Of a stretch of 22,864 bases of DNA, positions 1 through 8,287 are shown one piece after another. This DNA is from Lenzites betulinus (taxonomy: Eukaryota > Basidiomycota > Agaricomycetes > Polyporales > Polyporaceae). The notes under the pieces were generated by a model that saw nothing but the letters and a program-made list of their open reading frames with translations, was not told the origin of the DNA and searched no databases. Within the stretch, counting starts at the first letter, position 1. Every line of letters starts with the position of its first letter. The translations under genes and the position numbers were made by a program. Location of the stretch: assembly GCA_022264855.1 (NCBI GenBank), contig JABYQU010000098.1, forward strand, positions 1-22,864. The letters run 5' to 3'.

Positions 1-1050
1 ATGCCCGACTTCTGAACACAGGCCATAAACAAGCACAGACGGGACAAAAACGACGACCGCGCCTCGGAGACTCATTCTTATGCAACGCAACTCGGGACGT
101 GGACTCCTGGACATAGGACCGGTACGCCCACCGAGTTTCGCTGCGTTCCGACGAGGTCTCAGGCTCGATCTCCAGACTCTGGCCATGGATGAGCACTGGC
201 CGATAGAATCGCCCACCGCGCCTCGGCGATTCATCTATACGCCGCGCGACTCGGAACGTGCACTCTCGTGCATCGACGCGGTGTGCCCACCAACTCCCAG
301 CGTGATTCGACGAATTCACTCTCGGCCCTCTGCTCGCGGGGGTTGTGCCTGTGGACGAGCACAGTCGGAAATCGCCGACCGCGGGCCAACCCGCCATCCC
401 CCTCTCTCGCAACCTCGTACGGCCGCTCTTGGCCATGGGACCTACACGCGCAATCGATCTCGGCGCGGTCCGCGAAGAAACCCAGTCGCCCCTCCAGCCC
501 CACGTCGGGTTGGTGCACCGATCATGAATTGCTTCGCGCGGGACGAGCGTCGGTCGCCGCACGACGCCATTTCGTAAGTGTACTCCCCTCCGTGTTCCGC
601 ACCTCCTCACCAATTTCCAGCGCGATCCGCGAAGGATTAGCATGTCATTTGCGCACAATGTCGTGTGCCCCCGCGTCGAATCGCCCACCCTCACTCGTCG
701 CCGTATCCCCGCGCCGCGCGGCTCGGAGTGTGCTCTGCCATGCACAGGGCGCGTGTGCGTACGAAGTTCTAGCCCGATCCGAGAAGAACCCACACAGCGG
801 CATGCTGGGCAGTCGGTTTCAGGTGCTTTCGGATCGAATCGCTTCCAGCGACTCGACAATGCATCGCCGCGCGATGCCGTTTGGTACGTGCACTCTCCCA
901 CACAGACGATGCCCGCTCACCAATTTACAGCTTGATCCGAGCGGAAACGCTATTGTGCCTCTGGCGCGGCTCCATAGCGGCGGACACTGAAACAACGCGC
1001 TCGATTTGCACGCCGAGGCCCGAGTTCATATCCCGCAGCCACGCCGATTG
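1..1050. repeat. Divergent satellite array of about 157-bp monomers (left part)
   Basis: Monomers share an ACTCGGAACG-like core seen near 90 and 249, and in weaker form near 412, 569, 721 and 876. Other shared pieces are a CCACCGCGCCTCGG-like block and a stretch ending in CCCAGCGTGATTCG-like sequence. Spacing between cores is about 150-166 bp. Identity between neighbouring monomers is moderate, so this is an old array. It runs into the window from the left. Fainter monomer-like pieces continue to about 1310. Eight or more small indels and substitutions separate this stretch from its copy at 12025-13070. Confidence 0.8.
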
Positions 1051-2030
1051 GGGAGCACACTCCCGTGTAAGGTCTCTCAACACCCAGCAAGCCGCGGCGC
1101 GATCCGAACGAAAAATATTCCGCCGTCCTGGCGAGCGTACTCAGCGGCGGATGGACATGGACATATGGGCACGTTGTGCCGGGCGTGCGCGCGCGCTCCG
1201 CATCCTCGTGTGGACGATTCGGAATAACCAATGGATATGCACCCCGTTTGCGTCGCTCGTCGCCAGCCGACGGAACAGCAACAAATGAAACTCGGTGCGC
1301 GAACGCCGAACTTCCAGTGCGGTGGCGCTCGGCTCGAAATTTCGGCGGACACGCGCAGCTCAGGGCGGCGGAGTGCTGTACGTGCGCACGCTGTTCTACC
1401 ACTCACGTGAATCGAAGGGTGCGCCCCGTCTCTGTCCCCTCTGCCGCGTCGCGGCACGCCCGACCCCCTCCTCGCAGACATACACAGCAAGTCGGGCGTG
1501 CGCAGAGTGCGCTCGAATGCCTCGACCCCAGACGGGCATCCTGGCACCCTGGTCAAACAACGGTCCGCTGGTTGCGACATTGCGTGCTTCGCCTGCTAAC
1601 TATGTTCTGCCCCACAGGGTACTCCGGGAGCCGCTCAGGGCCGCGGCGAAGGGGTTGCACCCTTGCGCCAACGCCGTGCGCGTCTGCGCCAAGTACGGCG
1701 CGTTCCGTCGCTTGTAGGGTGCGATCGGATTCGTCCCAACGCGAGGGATGTGGACGCACGCATGCCGAGCATGAATTTCGCTCGCCACCACTATGCGAGC
1801 TTCAAGCAGCTCAGGTACATTGCCGCAAGCGCGGTACAGGCGGCCTGCCTGCAGCCTCGAACACAGAAGCCAGCCAGAGTAAGCATCGGAAATATATCTT
1901 CCGGAGTAGCCAGGGCGCACGCACTGCTCAGGCATCGAACGTACAGCCCTGCGCGTACGAACCTACTAACGCCGCGTTCAGCCGTAGCTACAAATGTAGA
2001 CACTACTAGTGAATAAAATTACATGATCAT
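1051..2030. other. Unclassified satellite flank
   Basis: Faint satellite-like pieces (for example CTCGGTGCGCGAACGCC near 1291) fade out here. Open frames are present on both strands. Three one-base indels between the copies (near 1641, 1787 and 1848) shift every plus-strand frame through 1640-1860, so I do not call a gene. An AATAAA polyadenylation-like hexamer sits at 2012-2017. The copy is at about 13070-14049. Confidence 0.5.
2012..2017 (+). terminator. AATAAA polyadenylation-like hexamer
   Basis: A canonical hexamer lies in a short AT-rich stretch that interrupts GC-rich DNA. It would serve a plus-strand transcript ending near 2030. No confident gene precedes it, so it may be chance. The copy is at 14031-14036. 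Confidence 0.2.
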
Positions 2031-2900
2031 TCTTCGCACACCTGGGGACAGGCGAAGGCTGTGGGTGTGCACCACGGGTAGGCGGGCAGAATAATCGCCA
2101 CAGAACAGATGGCCGTGGCGTGGAAGACAAATGGCGCGGCGCCGTTCGCCTACTCTTCGCGAGCGTAGTACCTGCGCGCCGATCGGATTCACATGTGCGG
2201 GTCACCAAGTAGACGTGGCTTGCGCCATGCGTGCAAAGTGGGCGCGCTAGAATCGGTCGGCGGATGTACGCCGGCGAAGCGTGGGCACTTGCATTGTCCC
2301 CACAGATCTGTTCTGGTTCGCGCAGCGCGAGGAGGGGGGACGTTGGAGCTGCTTCGCGTTCGCGTGCCTTATGCTCGGGCGTGTCGACTCGAGCGAGCCT
2401 CTGCTGTTTCCAGTACATACTGAGCTGAAATAAGACGTCAGGGCTTGAGTACACCGGATGCGCGCGCGCACACACTGAACTCACGCGGATGCTCTCCGGG
2501 GATAGCGCGCTCCCTCTTTTGGGTTGGAATCGAGCTCGCCAAATTCGAGGGTTACGCAAGGTTACGCCGAAGAGCGTAGGCGGGACGTCAGCCGTAGCGA
2601 TAGCAATACAATCAAATCACCTACTCGAAATAATGCAACCCGACTTGTGATCGTCATGCTAGTACTCTATTTTCGAGGGCACGCGGGGCGAGCAGGAGAC
2701 CATGATGCCGCCTTGCAAATGTGAAGATGAACCCTAACGTCGTACAGTTCAGCCACTCGACCTACGGGATTGGTGGCGGCGGCACTCACGTCGAGGGGAT
2801 GCAATTGCTATAGGCATGCGCACATGGCGAAGCGACCACGGTACGAGCCGCTGCTTGGGAGAGCGCATCCGACGTAGTGTGTATGATTTCGCATCTGCGT
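2031..2900. other. No recognisable gene or element
   Basis: Composition is more balanced than in the satellite, with short AT-containing stretches near 2600-2720. Only short frames are present on both strands and none has a coding signature that I can defend. The stretch is identical in the second copy at 14050-14919. Confidence 0.5.
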
Positions 2901-2918
2901 TCCGTGTGCGCCGAGCTG

Positions 2919-3515
2919 CTAGCGCGTCCCAGGTGTTGAGTGGTCGTCAGGGTCGAGGAGTCTAGTGTTGATGCGTTGACGGCCGAGTCGATCACGCAGT
3001 CCCCTCCGAAACGTCGCCAAGGCATGACGGAAGACAATATCATTGGCACGCCCGGCCGGCGTCGTTTTCTTGTTCAGGCACACGCAGGCGTAAGAGCTTA
3101 CCAATGGTGTGGCGTTCAGCGGTATACTACCGTCGTGTGCACATGGTATTGGACAAAACTGTACACAACCTGTCGTCAGCGAGACGGGGTGGCGGGCGGA
3201 TGAGCAGCACAGAGACTGACAGGAACGTACCAAGTAGTTCTCATGCCAAATAGCCGCGGGGACGTCGTGCAGTGCGGTACGCGGCGACGGCAGAAGTCGA
3301 ATACAATCACGCAGGACCCTGAGAAGTGTTGTCCAAGTCGGCGTCACGCTAGCGACCATTTTCGGGGGCTTCCGGATATAACACACGTTTCCATTCGTCT
3401 GCGCGGGTTCTGGTACATGCGCAATGCAATCAGTAAAGACTGAAACTCTAAACGAGCGAAATCACTCACCCGAGCTGGGAATGGCTGCGCGAAAGCGAAT
3501 CGCGCAGACGAACAT
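2919..3515 (-). CDS. Candidate two-exon gene, unknown product
   Basis: Read on the minus strand, an ATG at 3515 opens a 15-codon exon (start MFVCAIRFRAAIPSS) that ends at 3470 on GTGAGT. A 60-bp intron (3469-3410) with a CTGAT branch-like site and a TACCAG acceptor follows. Exon 2 (3409-2919) continues in the correct phase to a TAG, giving about 178 residues. Exon 2 has mixed composition (Cys-, Leu- and Thr-rich stretches) and no domain that I recognise. My hand count gives only weak codon-position bias (third position about 61% GC, second about 56%). It lies head-to-head with the plus-strand frame at 3556, so both could share a divergent promoter only if neither has further 5' exons. Chance remains a fair explanation. 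Confidence 0.22.
3410..3469 (-). other. Candidate 60-bp spliceosomal intron
   Basis: On the minus strand the donor is GTGAGT, a TTTACTGATT branch-like motif sits about 25 bases before the end, and the acceptor is TACCAG. A 60-bp length is typical of compact fungal introns. Removing it joins two open frames in phase. The copy at 15429-15488 is identical. Confidence 0.35.
3485..3507. other. Short perfect hairpin
   Basis: Arms CTGCGCGA and TCGCGCAG (8 bp) enclose a 7-base loop. It lies inside the candidate minus-strand first exon, so it may be incidental. The copy is at 15504-15526. Confidence 0.4.
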
Positions 3516-3555
3516 GGTACGCGAGCGCGTTCCAGCGATAACGAAGATATCGTGA

Positions 3556-3960
3556 CACTCCTCCGAGGTCACTTACTATGTCTGCGCCCACCTCCGAACG
3601 GGAACCTACCTTGATCGAATTCGCCCCCCGCCCGAGACAGACGAGGGCCAAGAACCGAGATCAACGCGAGACAGGGTCTGGCTTGTGTTGCAAGACCTGC
3701 GAGACCATGTCATCCATCAGCCTGTGCTGCATTCTAGATGTGATTGCGGGGCTTACCAGATTGCGCAGACGCCGGCAGGATACGCGAAGGATATTGTGGC
3801 CAGGTGCGGGCACACGCTTGTGAGATGGCCGAGAGAGATCGCGTTCTGCGATGTGAGCAATATCGGGCGCGGCGCGGCGATGCTCTGCGAGCTGCAGCGC
3901 CTGTGGAACCTGCCAGAGGGAGATCCGGCGCGGGTTCGCAAGCCTCCCGCAACAGGCGCA
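3556..3960 (+). CDS. Candidate coding exon, unknown product (best coding signature in the unit)
   Basis: This frame opens after a TGA at 3553 and stays open to 4215. The part up to about 3960 reads like a real protein: mixed hydrophobic and charged residues, a Cys/His cluster (SRCDCGAY, then ARCGH) followed by LVRWPREIAFCDVSNIG and a Leu-rich helix-like stretch ending LWNLPEGD. Over the 78 codons 3694-3927 I count about 71% GC at the third position against about 47% at the second, as expected for coding DNA in a GC-rich genome. Beyond 3960 the frame turns Arg/Gly-rich and is probably no longer coding. There is no ATG in frame before the coding-like part, so this would be an internal exon with an unseen 5' exon, or a gene fragment. 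I do not recognise the family. The Cys/His pattern might bind a metal, but that is speculation. It is identical in the second copy. Confidence 0.38.
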
Positions 3961-4228
3961 GCCGCGGCACCACGACTCCGTCCTTCGTCCTTTCTGATAG
4001 TCGGCAGGGCGCGGAGATGGCGGCGGCGGCAGCTAGGGAGGCAGGGACAGGGAACGGGCCGCAAAGGGGGTGCGCGTGGATGGGCGCCGGGAGCTCGCGG
4101 TAGACGACCGGATCGACCGATTCTTGCTGTTGTCCGTGTTCGTAGGCGTCGACGAGGTGCTCGTTGGAGCGCGTGGCTAGTAGCAGCTCCGAGGGAGCAT
4201 CTGGTACACTCATAAGTAGAGGCGGAGA

Positions 4229-4241
4229 CCTTCGCCGAAGG
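4229..4241. other. 13-bp palindrome
   Basis: CCTTCG and CGAAGG arms of 6 bp flank a single central C. It could be a protein-binding site or chance. The copy is at 16248-16260. Confidence 0.25.
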
Positions 4242-4457
4242 CGGCAGTTTGGCTGCGGATAGTGCGTCGAACATTAAAGTACATCTATCTACTCGTACTG
4301 TAGCATTCCGAGGAGGAAGCGGGGGCGTCGAGACGGCGGGCATGTGTGGTGGTGGCCGTCGAGGAGGGAGTCGCGGCGAAGTGGGGAGCGGGCGCTTCGA
4401 CTGACAGTGGTTGCCAAAACGGGGACTTGATTCGTTTGGCGGCAACTGCTACTGAAC

Positions 4458-4661
4458 TTGACTTCGTTCACTCACCGCGCGCACAACGCAGACACAAATC
4501 TTGTGCGGAATGAGCATTGGCTGCGCGCAACGTGCGAGGCGACTGGAGAGCACTCGGGAGGCGGTCGGGAGGTGATAAGCTGCAGTCGGCGGTCGGCGGT
4601 CGCTAGCGCTCGCGCTGCCCAGCCCGCGCAGCTGCTCGTGGGCGGTACAAACTGGCAATAA
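4458..4661 (+). CDS. Possible terminal exon, unknown product
   Basis: An open frame of 67 codons ends in a TAA that overlaps an AATAAA hexamer (4657-4662). It is rich in Ala, Ser, Glu and His (for example NADTNLVRNEHWLRATCEAT). Codon-position bias is mild (third position about 68% GC, second about 61%). It could be a 3' exon of the same plus-strand locus as 3556-3960, but I cannot define the joining introns. A minus-strand reading of the same DNA also contains a splice-like GTGAGT, so the strand is uncertain. Confidence 0.2.
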   Translation: MTSFTHRAHNADTNLVRNEHWLRATCEATGEHSGGGREVISCSRRSAVASARAAQPAQLLVGGTNWQ

Positions 4662-4662
4662 A
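4657..4662 (+). terminator. AATAAA polyadenylation-like hexamer
   Basis: The hexamer overlaps the TAA of the candidate terminal exon and is followed by an AT-richer stretch (CAAATCA). Its position is what a plus-strand transcript ending near 4680 would need. The copy is at 16676-16681. Confidence 0.25.
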
Positions 4663-4762
4663 TCAAATCACGCCTAGGGACAATGGGGCCGGCCGCGGGT
4701 GTACATATGTAAATATCAGACTACGCGGCGGGACAAGCGGAATGTGAATTGCAAGCTGAGAG

Positions 4763-4924
4763 ACGGCGGAGATCGAGGATCTGATGAGGGATATTCAAGG
4801 GTTGCTACTGTTAGCGAAGCGAGAGGACCACCGCCTGCCAGTGTCACATACGCAGGCATATTTATTGATGAGGGCACGTGTATTACGTGGGACATCTATG
4901 GGAGAAATCGGCATATTAGCCTGA
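4763..4924 (+). CDS. Possible short coding exon, unknown product
   Basis: The frame opens after a TGA at 4757 and ends at a TGA (4922-4924). It contains ATG at 4784, and the product reads ETAEIEDLMRDIQGLLLLAK and so on, helix-like with a Leu-rich core. Third codon positions are about 56% GC against about 39% at second positions. The only substitution between the copies in this stretch (4876, A to G) is silent in this frame and changes an amino acid in the overlapping frame from 4699. It could be a final exon of the plus-strand locus or a decayed fragment. The family is not recognised. Confidence 0.28.
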   Translation, partial: TAEIEDLMRDIQGLLLLAKREDHRLPVSHTQAYLLMRARVLRGTSMGEIGILA

Positions 4925-5121
4925 CATACCGAGGGCGCCGCCGCGCCGCTACCTCGCTTCCCCCACCCCCTCTCGCTCGAGTCTCGACTGTGCACACCGA
5001 CCGCCAAGCACACGCCCTCTTCCCACCTTGCTGTACCCAATCGACGCCGCCGGGGATCGTCGCGGCGAGCTAGAGAGTGGTGAGTCGGCATTGTGTGATG
5101 TGCGAGAGTAGCCACTGACCT

Positions 5122-5142
5122 AGGCGGCGGCGGCGGCGGCGA
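5122..5142. repeat. CGG trinucleotide tract
   Basis: Five perfect CGG units (5125-5139) are flanked by AGG and CGA, so the tract is slightly interrupted at its ends. Length is the same in the second copy (17141-17161). Confidence 0.85.
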
Positions 5143-5250
5143 GGGCGACGACTGGGCTCATTCGCTTTGGGCGGCCAGTTGTGGGAGGAAGAGGGACGGC
5201 GGAGGGCGTGAGTGCGGGTCGCAGGGTGGCGGTGGTGGGTGGCAAGTGCC

Positions 5251-5957
5251 ATGCGCGTGCGGAGCGGCACTCAGTACGTGCGTCGTGCGCGTTTCAAACT
5301 CGCGGGAGCCCTGCGCGGGACTGTGCGGTACCGTATATGGTACGGTACGGTGCGCACTGCGCGACGACGCACCGAGTGCGGTACGCGGCGCGAGGGCGTG
5401 GGTGGACGCCGGCACGCGTCGACTCGCTGTGCCGGGTGCGTTGATCACAGCGCCAGCCGGCCGTCCTCTTGCACGCGGAGGAGCTGGATCGCGTCAGAGA
5501 TGTACGAGGCGGGCGACGACGTACGAGGTGAGTGGACGAGAGTTTTCTGTCCTGCGCACGGAGATCTGACGGGTGTGCAGAGCAGGTGCGGCGCGCGCGC
5601 TGGGACGAGTGCGAGGGCGCAGTGAGCGCGTCGAGAGGGGCGCGTACAGCGAGTACGACGCGGGCACGCGCGTCGCGCAGTGAGGACGCGTCCGGGGTCG
5701 AGAGCAGGGCGGCGAGGGCGGAGTCGCGGGAGACGGGGAGTCGGCAGAACGGCGGTGGCGGTGTGAGGGAAAGCGTCGCGTTGTGGGTGCGCCGAGCGGA
5801 AGCGCCAGATGGGCTGCGGGCGTCTAAACACTTGTGCTCTCATTCGTGTTTCTGCGCCCCTCGTGCGGACTCGAGCGAGCGAGCGCGGATGAATTTTATT
5901 GTGTTTTCTATGTACACGGCGTGCCTACCAGTGCGAGTCCATGCCCTGCGAGTCTGA
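5251..5957 (+). CDS. Candidate two-exon ORF, unknown product
   Basis: An ATG at 5251 leads into an Arg-rich exon to 5527, a 53-bp intron (5528-5580), then a second exon to the TGA at 5955-5957. Splicing keeps frame and gives about 217 residues. The middle of exon 2 (SEDASGVESRAARAESRETG) is Ala/Glu/Arg-rich and might be helical. The rest looks like ordinary GC-rich translation. Between the copies, the three exonic substitutions (5354, 5394, 5835) all change amino acids in this frame and two more fall in the intron, so there is no sign of protein-level constraint. An alternative frame through the same intron ends in a natural-looking EYDAGTRVAQ then stop near 5684. I treat this as a possible transcript more than a proven gene. 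Confidence 0.2.
5326..5345. other. Palindromic GGTACC cluster
   Basis: CGGTACCG (5326-5333) is a perfect 8-bp palindrome. It overlaps an imperfect inverted repeat CCGTA-TATGG-TACGG (5331-5345), followed by a short TACGG direct repeat. The copy is at 17345-17364. A substitution at 5354 lies just outside. Confidence 0.35.
5528..5580 (+). other. Candidate 53-bp spliceosomal intron
   Basis: The donor context is CGAG|GTGAGT, with CTGAC branch-like motif and acceptor GTGTGCAG. All three are near consensus for short fungal introns. The two substitutions between copies inside it (5559 and 5564) leave donor, branch and acceptor unchanged. The copy is at 17547-17599. Confidence 0.45.
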
Positions 5958-5980
5958 GCCCATCCCTGAGTCCCCTCCGA

Positions 5981-6140
5981 GTCGCAGAACCCCGGTGTCC
6001 ATCGCAGCACCCCCTCCGAGTCGCAGAGTCCCCTACTGCCCGTTTGTCGCAGCATCCCCCAGTGCGTCGCAGCATCCCCTACTGCCTGTTCGTCGCAGCA
6101 TCCCCTACTGCCCGTTTGTCGCAGCATCCCTTATTGCCCG
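5981..6140. repeat. Minisatellite with 26- and 20-bp units, seven units in copy 1
   Basis: GTCGCAG (or ATCGCAG) begins units at 5981, 6001, 6020, 6046, 6066, 6092 and 6118, giving spacings of 20, 19, 26, 20, 26 and 26 bp. The commonest unit reads GTCGCAGCATCCCCTACTGC followed by CCGTTT or CTGTTC. Copy 2 keeps only four units. Neighbouring bases also carry one- and two-base indels. The tract follows the stop of the candidate ORF at 5957. Confidence 0.9.
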
Positions 6141-6394
6141 CCGAGTCCGAGTCCGTGAATCTCCTCCTGGCAACTCACACAGCACCCCGGCCGCGAGATC
6201 ACGCGACGCCAGTCAACGTGCTCCGCCCTGCAGAGGGCCACCCGGGCCCGTGCTTCCCCTCCCAAGTTCATATCTCCCCCAGCGCTCCGGTGCCCCGGGG
6301 GCGGCGCATGCGGTACACTCTATCATAGCGAGACTTGCGTGATGCAGCCACTGCCGCCGATCCTGTTCGACATCCGTACGACGATACTGTATCG

Positions 6395-6676
6395 ATGGTC
6401 CGCCCGCGAGATCATCACCCAGCCGCTTCCCCCGAGTGTGTGTTCCTGCACAACGACATGATGTTACGACACTCTCTCATAGCCGCGTACAACATGATCA
6501 GGATCACACCCCGTCGCTCGAACTCGTCGTACCGGCGCGCCGCCAAGCTCGCCCTACACACACGACCACACGGCACTCAACTACTCAAGCTCGAGGACCC
6601 ACTTGTATGCACAACCGGACCTGCGCGACGCGGACGGGCAGCGCCACCGCAAAGCCTCCATGCGCAGGTACCGTAA
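6395..6676 (+). CDS. Low-confidence ORF, unknown product
   Basis: An ATG at 6395 opens 93 codons to a TAA, and the frame is open back to a TAG at 6326. The middle reads ECVFLHNDMMLRHSLIAAYN, which is mixed and protein-like. The C-terminal part is Arg/Ala/Pro-rich, like chance translation. There is no recognisable domain. It is identical in the second copy (18346-18627), where no difference occurs for 3.5 kb, so conservation is uninformative. Confidence 0.15.
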   Translation: MVRPRDHHPAASPECVFLHNDMMLRHSLIAAYNMIRITPRRSNSSYRRAAKLALHTRPHGTQLLKLEDPLVCTTGPARRGRAAPPQSLHAQVP

Positions 6677-7352
6677 AGCCTCCGCGCGCACCGATCGGCA
6701 CGCGGCACCACCCCCTCCCCCCGCCTGGGAGGAACGATGATCGATGATCGCGGACGTTGATCCGCCGTCGGGGCGTCCGCGTGCAGCCTTGTGGCGACTG
6801 TGGTGACCGTGATACGCGACATGTAGGTAGTATCGACGCGCGGAGGGCCAGGCGGACGTGCGAGTGCATGTTGGTTGTTGTCAATACGAGCCAAGTACCG
6901 AATGCTTCGGAGGTGGTGCAAGCGGCGGGGGCATTCGCAATTGGCAGGTGTGAAATGTCGGGCTCGCCGCTCGTGACGGGGGTTGGAGACGGAGACGGAG
7001 ACAGGGGGAGGGAAGCCGCTGCGCGTCCACAGTGCGTATGCTGAGTGCGAGGGCTGCTCACTCGCGCCGTGCGGGAGTAAATTGCGTGTGCATAGCGTGC
7101 CGGACCCGGGGCGAACACCAGCAGCTTTGGAAGGGCGCGTTCGCCGGTGCGCAACGCACTAGAAAGCGAGAAGACTGCGTACGAGGAAGAGAAGGGCGGG
7201 GAGACGCTCATTTCGCAGCGGGGCGTTCTCCGTCGCTCATCTCGCTCGTTTCGCCCGGAGAAGCGAGGTGGGAGCGAGCAGTGGTCGCAAACCGCGAGGC
7301 AGCTTGCGGCCGAGGGCATGCAGTTATTCGTCTCGACGGCGGTTCTTTCCCC
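6677..7352. other. No confident gene; contains a GGAGAC hexanucleotide repeat
   Basis: Frames occur on both strands without a clear coding signature. Three perfect GGAGAC units lie at 6985-7002 (copy at 18936-18953). A short plus frame at 7353-7520 (MSRRPLCSKTERVRISSYLN and on) follows and overlaps the 3' end of the minus-strand ORF below. Confidence 0.5.
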
Positions 7353-7414
7353 ATGAGCCGACGACCCTTGTGCTCCAAGACAGAGCGAGTTCGTATTTCT
7401 TCATATTTGAATGC

Positions 7415-7999
7415 CTACCGAGAGTTCGACGCGTTCATATCAGTGAACGAAAGCGCGTTCACGTTTGTGGACACACCTTCATTAAAAACGGACCGGGGAA
7501 CGGAAACGAGCTCCGAATAATGCGCTGTGCATTGCGTATAGTCGTAGGGCCGAGGTGAGCAAAGCGCCGTCAAGCACGGCGACTGGCTCGGGGCGTGCGG
7601 CCATCGACAACGGAAGACGGGGCGGGAGTGCAGGAGACTTGCCTTGTGGGACAGCCCGTCGCACACGTCGCGCATCGCACCGCACCTTGGCCTGCGATTA
7701 GCAGAGGGCGCGTCAGACGGGAGGTGCGCATCCGAATTCTGTTCGCCCTGGTGCTTCCAGTCGCGCAAATGGCTGTTCGGCAGTGAGTACGTATTCGGAG
7801 TTCCGGCGGACTCAGGAGGTCGCGCGGGTATGCCGGGCGCTGTGCAGAGGGAGAAGAGGATGTCGGATGGATTCCATTTGTCTGCGTCGCGGATCGTTGC
7901 GGTGAGCGGTGCCTGGGAGCGTCGCAGCGTTGATAGATCATGGACAGTGCGCGGAAACGGATGATGCGTGAAACGTCTCGGGCGGTGGCCGGTAATCAT
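7415..7999 (-). CDS. Candidate single-exon ORF of 194 codons, unknown product
   Basis: An ATG at 7999 on the minus strand runs without introns to a TAG at 7415. The product is Pro/Ser/Arg/His-rich but carries all residue types, for example RDADKWNPSDILFSLCTAPG near residue 38 and DYTQCTAHYSELVSVPRSVF near the C-terminus. I see no signal peptide, membrane segment or known domain. Plus-strand frames over the same DNA look about equally natural and contain several GTGAGT/GTGAGC donor-like sites (near 7554, 7783, 7901 and 8046), so the coding strand is uncertain. One or two frames of this length are expected by chance per unit. The copy at 19366-19950 is identical. Confidence 0.25.
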   Translation of the reverse strand: MITGHRPRRFTHHPFPRTVHDLSTLRRSQAPLTATIRDADKWNPSDILFSLCTAPGIPARPPESAGTPNTYSLPNSHLRDWKHQGEQNSDAHLPSDAPSANRRPRCGAMRDVCDGLSHKASLLHSRPVFRCRWPHAPSQSPCLTALCSPRPYDYTQCTAHYSELVSVPRSVFNEGVSTNVNALSFTDMNASNSR

Positions 8000-8287
8000 A
8001 GGTTGCCGCGCTGATTTTGTCTTGGAGTTATGATGGGCGTATCATTGTGAGTGGGGGTTGCGGCGGAGGGCTCGCGAGCTGAAGAACACGCCGGAGGAGG
8101 ACGAAGTGCCGCCGGGAGACATGATCTTGTCGCGCGGGCGCTCGGTGCTATGAATAGCGTCGATAGCATCGAAGAGCTGTTCGCGGGTTGCATGGGCAGA
8201 GCGAGGACGGCCGCGGAGGATGGTTCACATTGCAGTGAGACTCTTGAGCGCGGAGACTAGGCACCGCGAGGCCGGCAGGCGGCGTCG
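8000..8287. other. No recognisable gene
   Basis: Short frames only, including a plus-strand frame 8051-8260 that contains a helix-like MNSVDSIEELFAGCMGRART. There is no supporting start context or splice structure. The copy is at 19951-20238. Confidence 0.45.

Noticed and set aside
574..620. A functional 47-bp intron in the satellite
   Set aside because: The signals are good, but the surrounding frame is broken between copies by indels, and the module is part of a repeat monomer. Kept as an observation only.
1176..2009. Overlapping open frames of up to 277 codons on the plus strand
   Set aside because: Single-base indels between the two copies near 1641, 1787 and 1848 change the frame, and the satellite flank shows no codon-position signal that I could defend.
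2741..2750. Telomere-like CCCTAA
   Set aside because: It occurs once only, with no tandem repetition.
3734..4213. Minus-strand frame of 159 codons starting at 4213
   Set aside because: The part 3734-3960 is the complement of the better-supported plus-strand exon and is Arg/Ser/Pro-rich. The part 3980-4213 reads naturally on both strands, so I could not choose and left it out.
5981..6140. CRISPR array
   Set aside because: Units of 20 and 26 bp are contiguous without spacers, there are no cas genes, and the context is eukaryotic.
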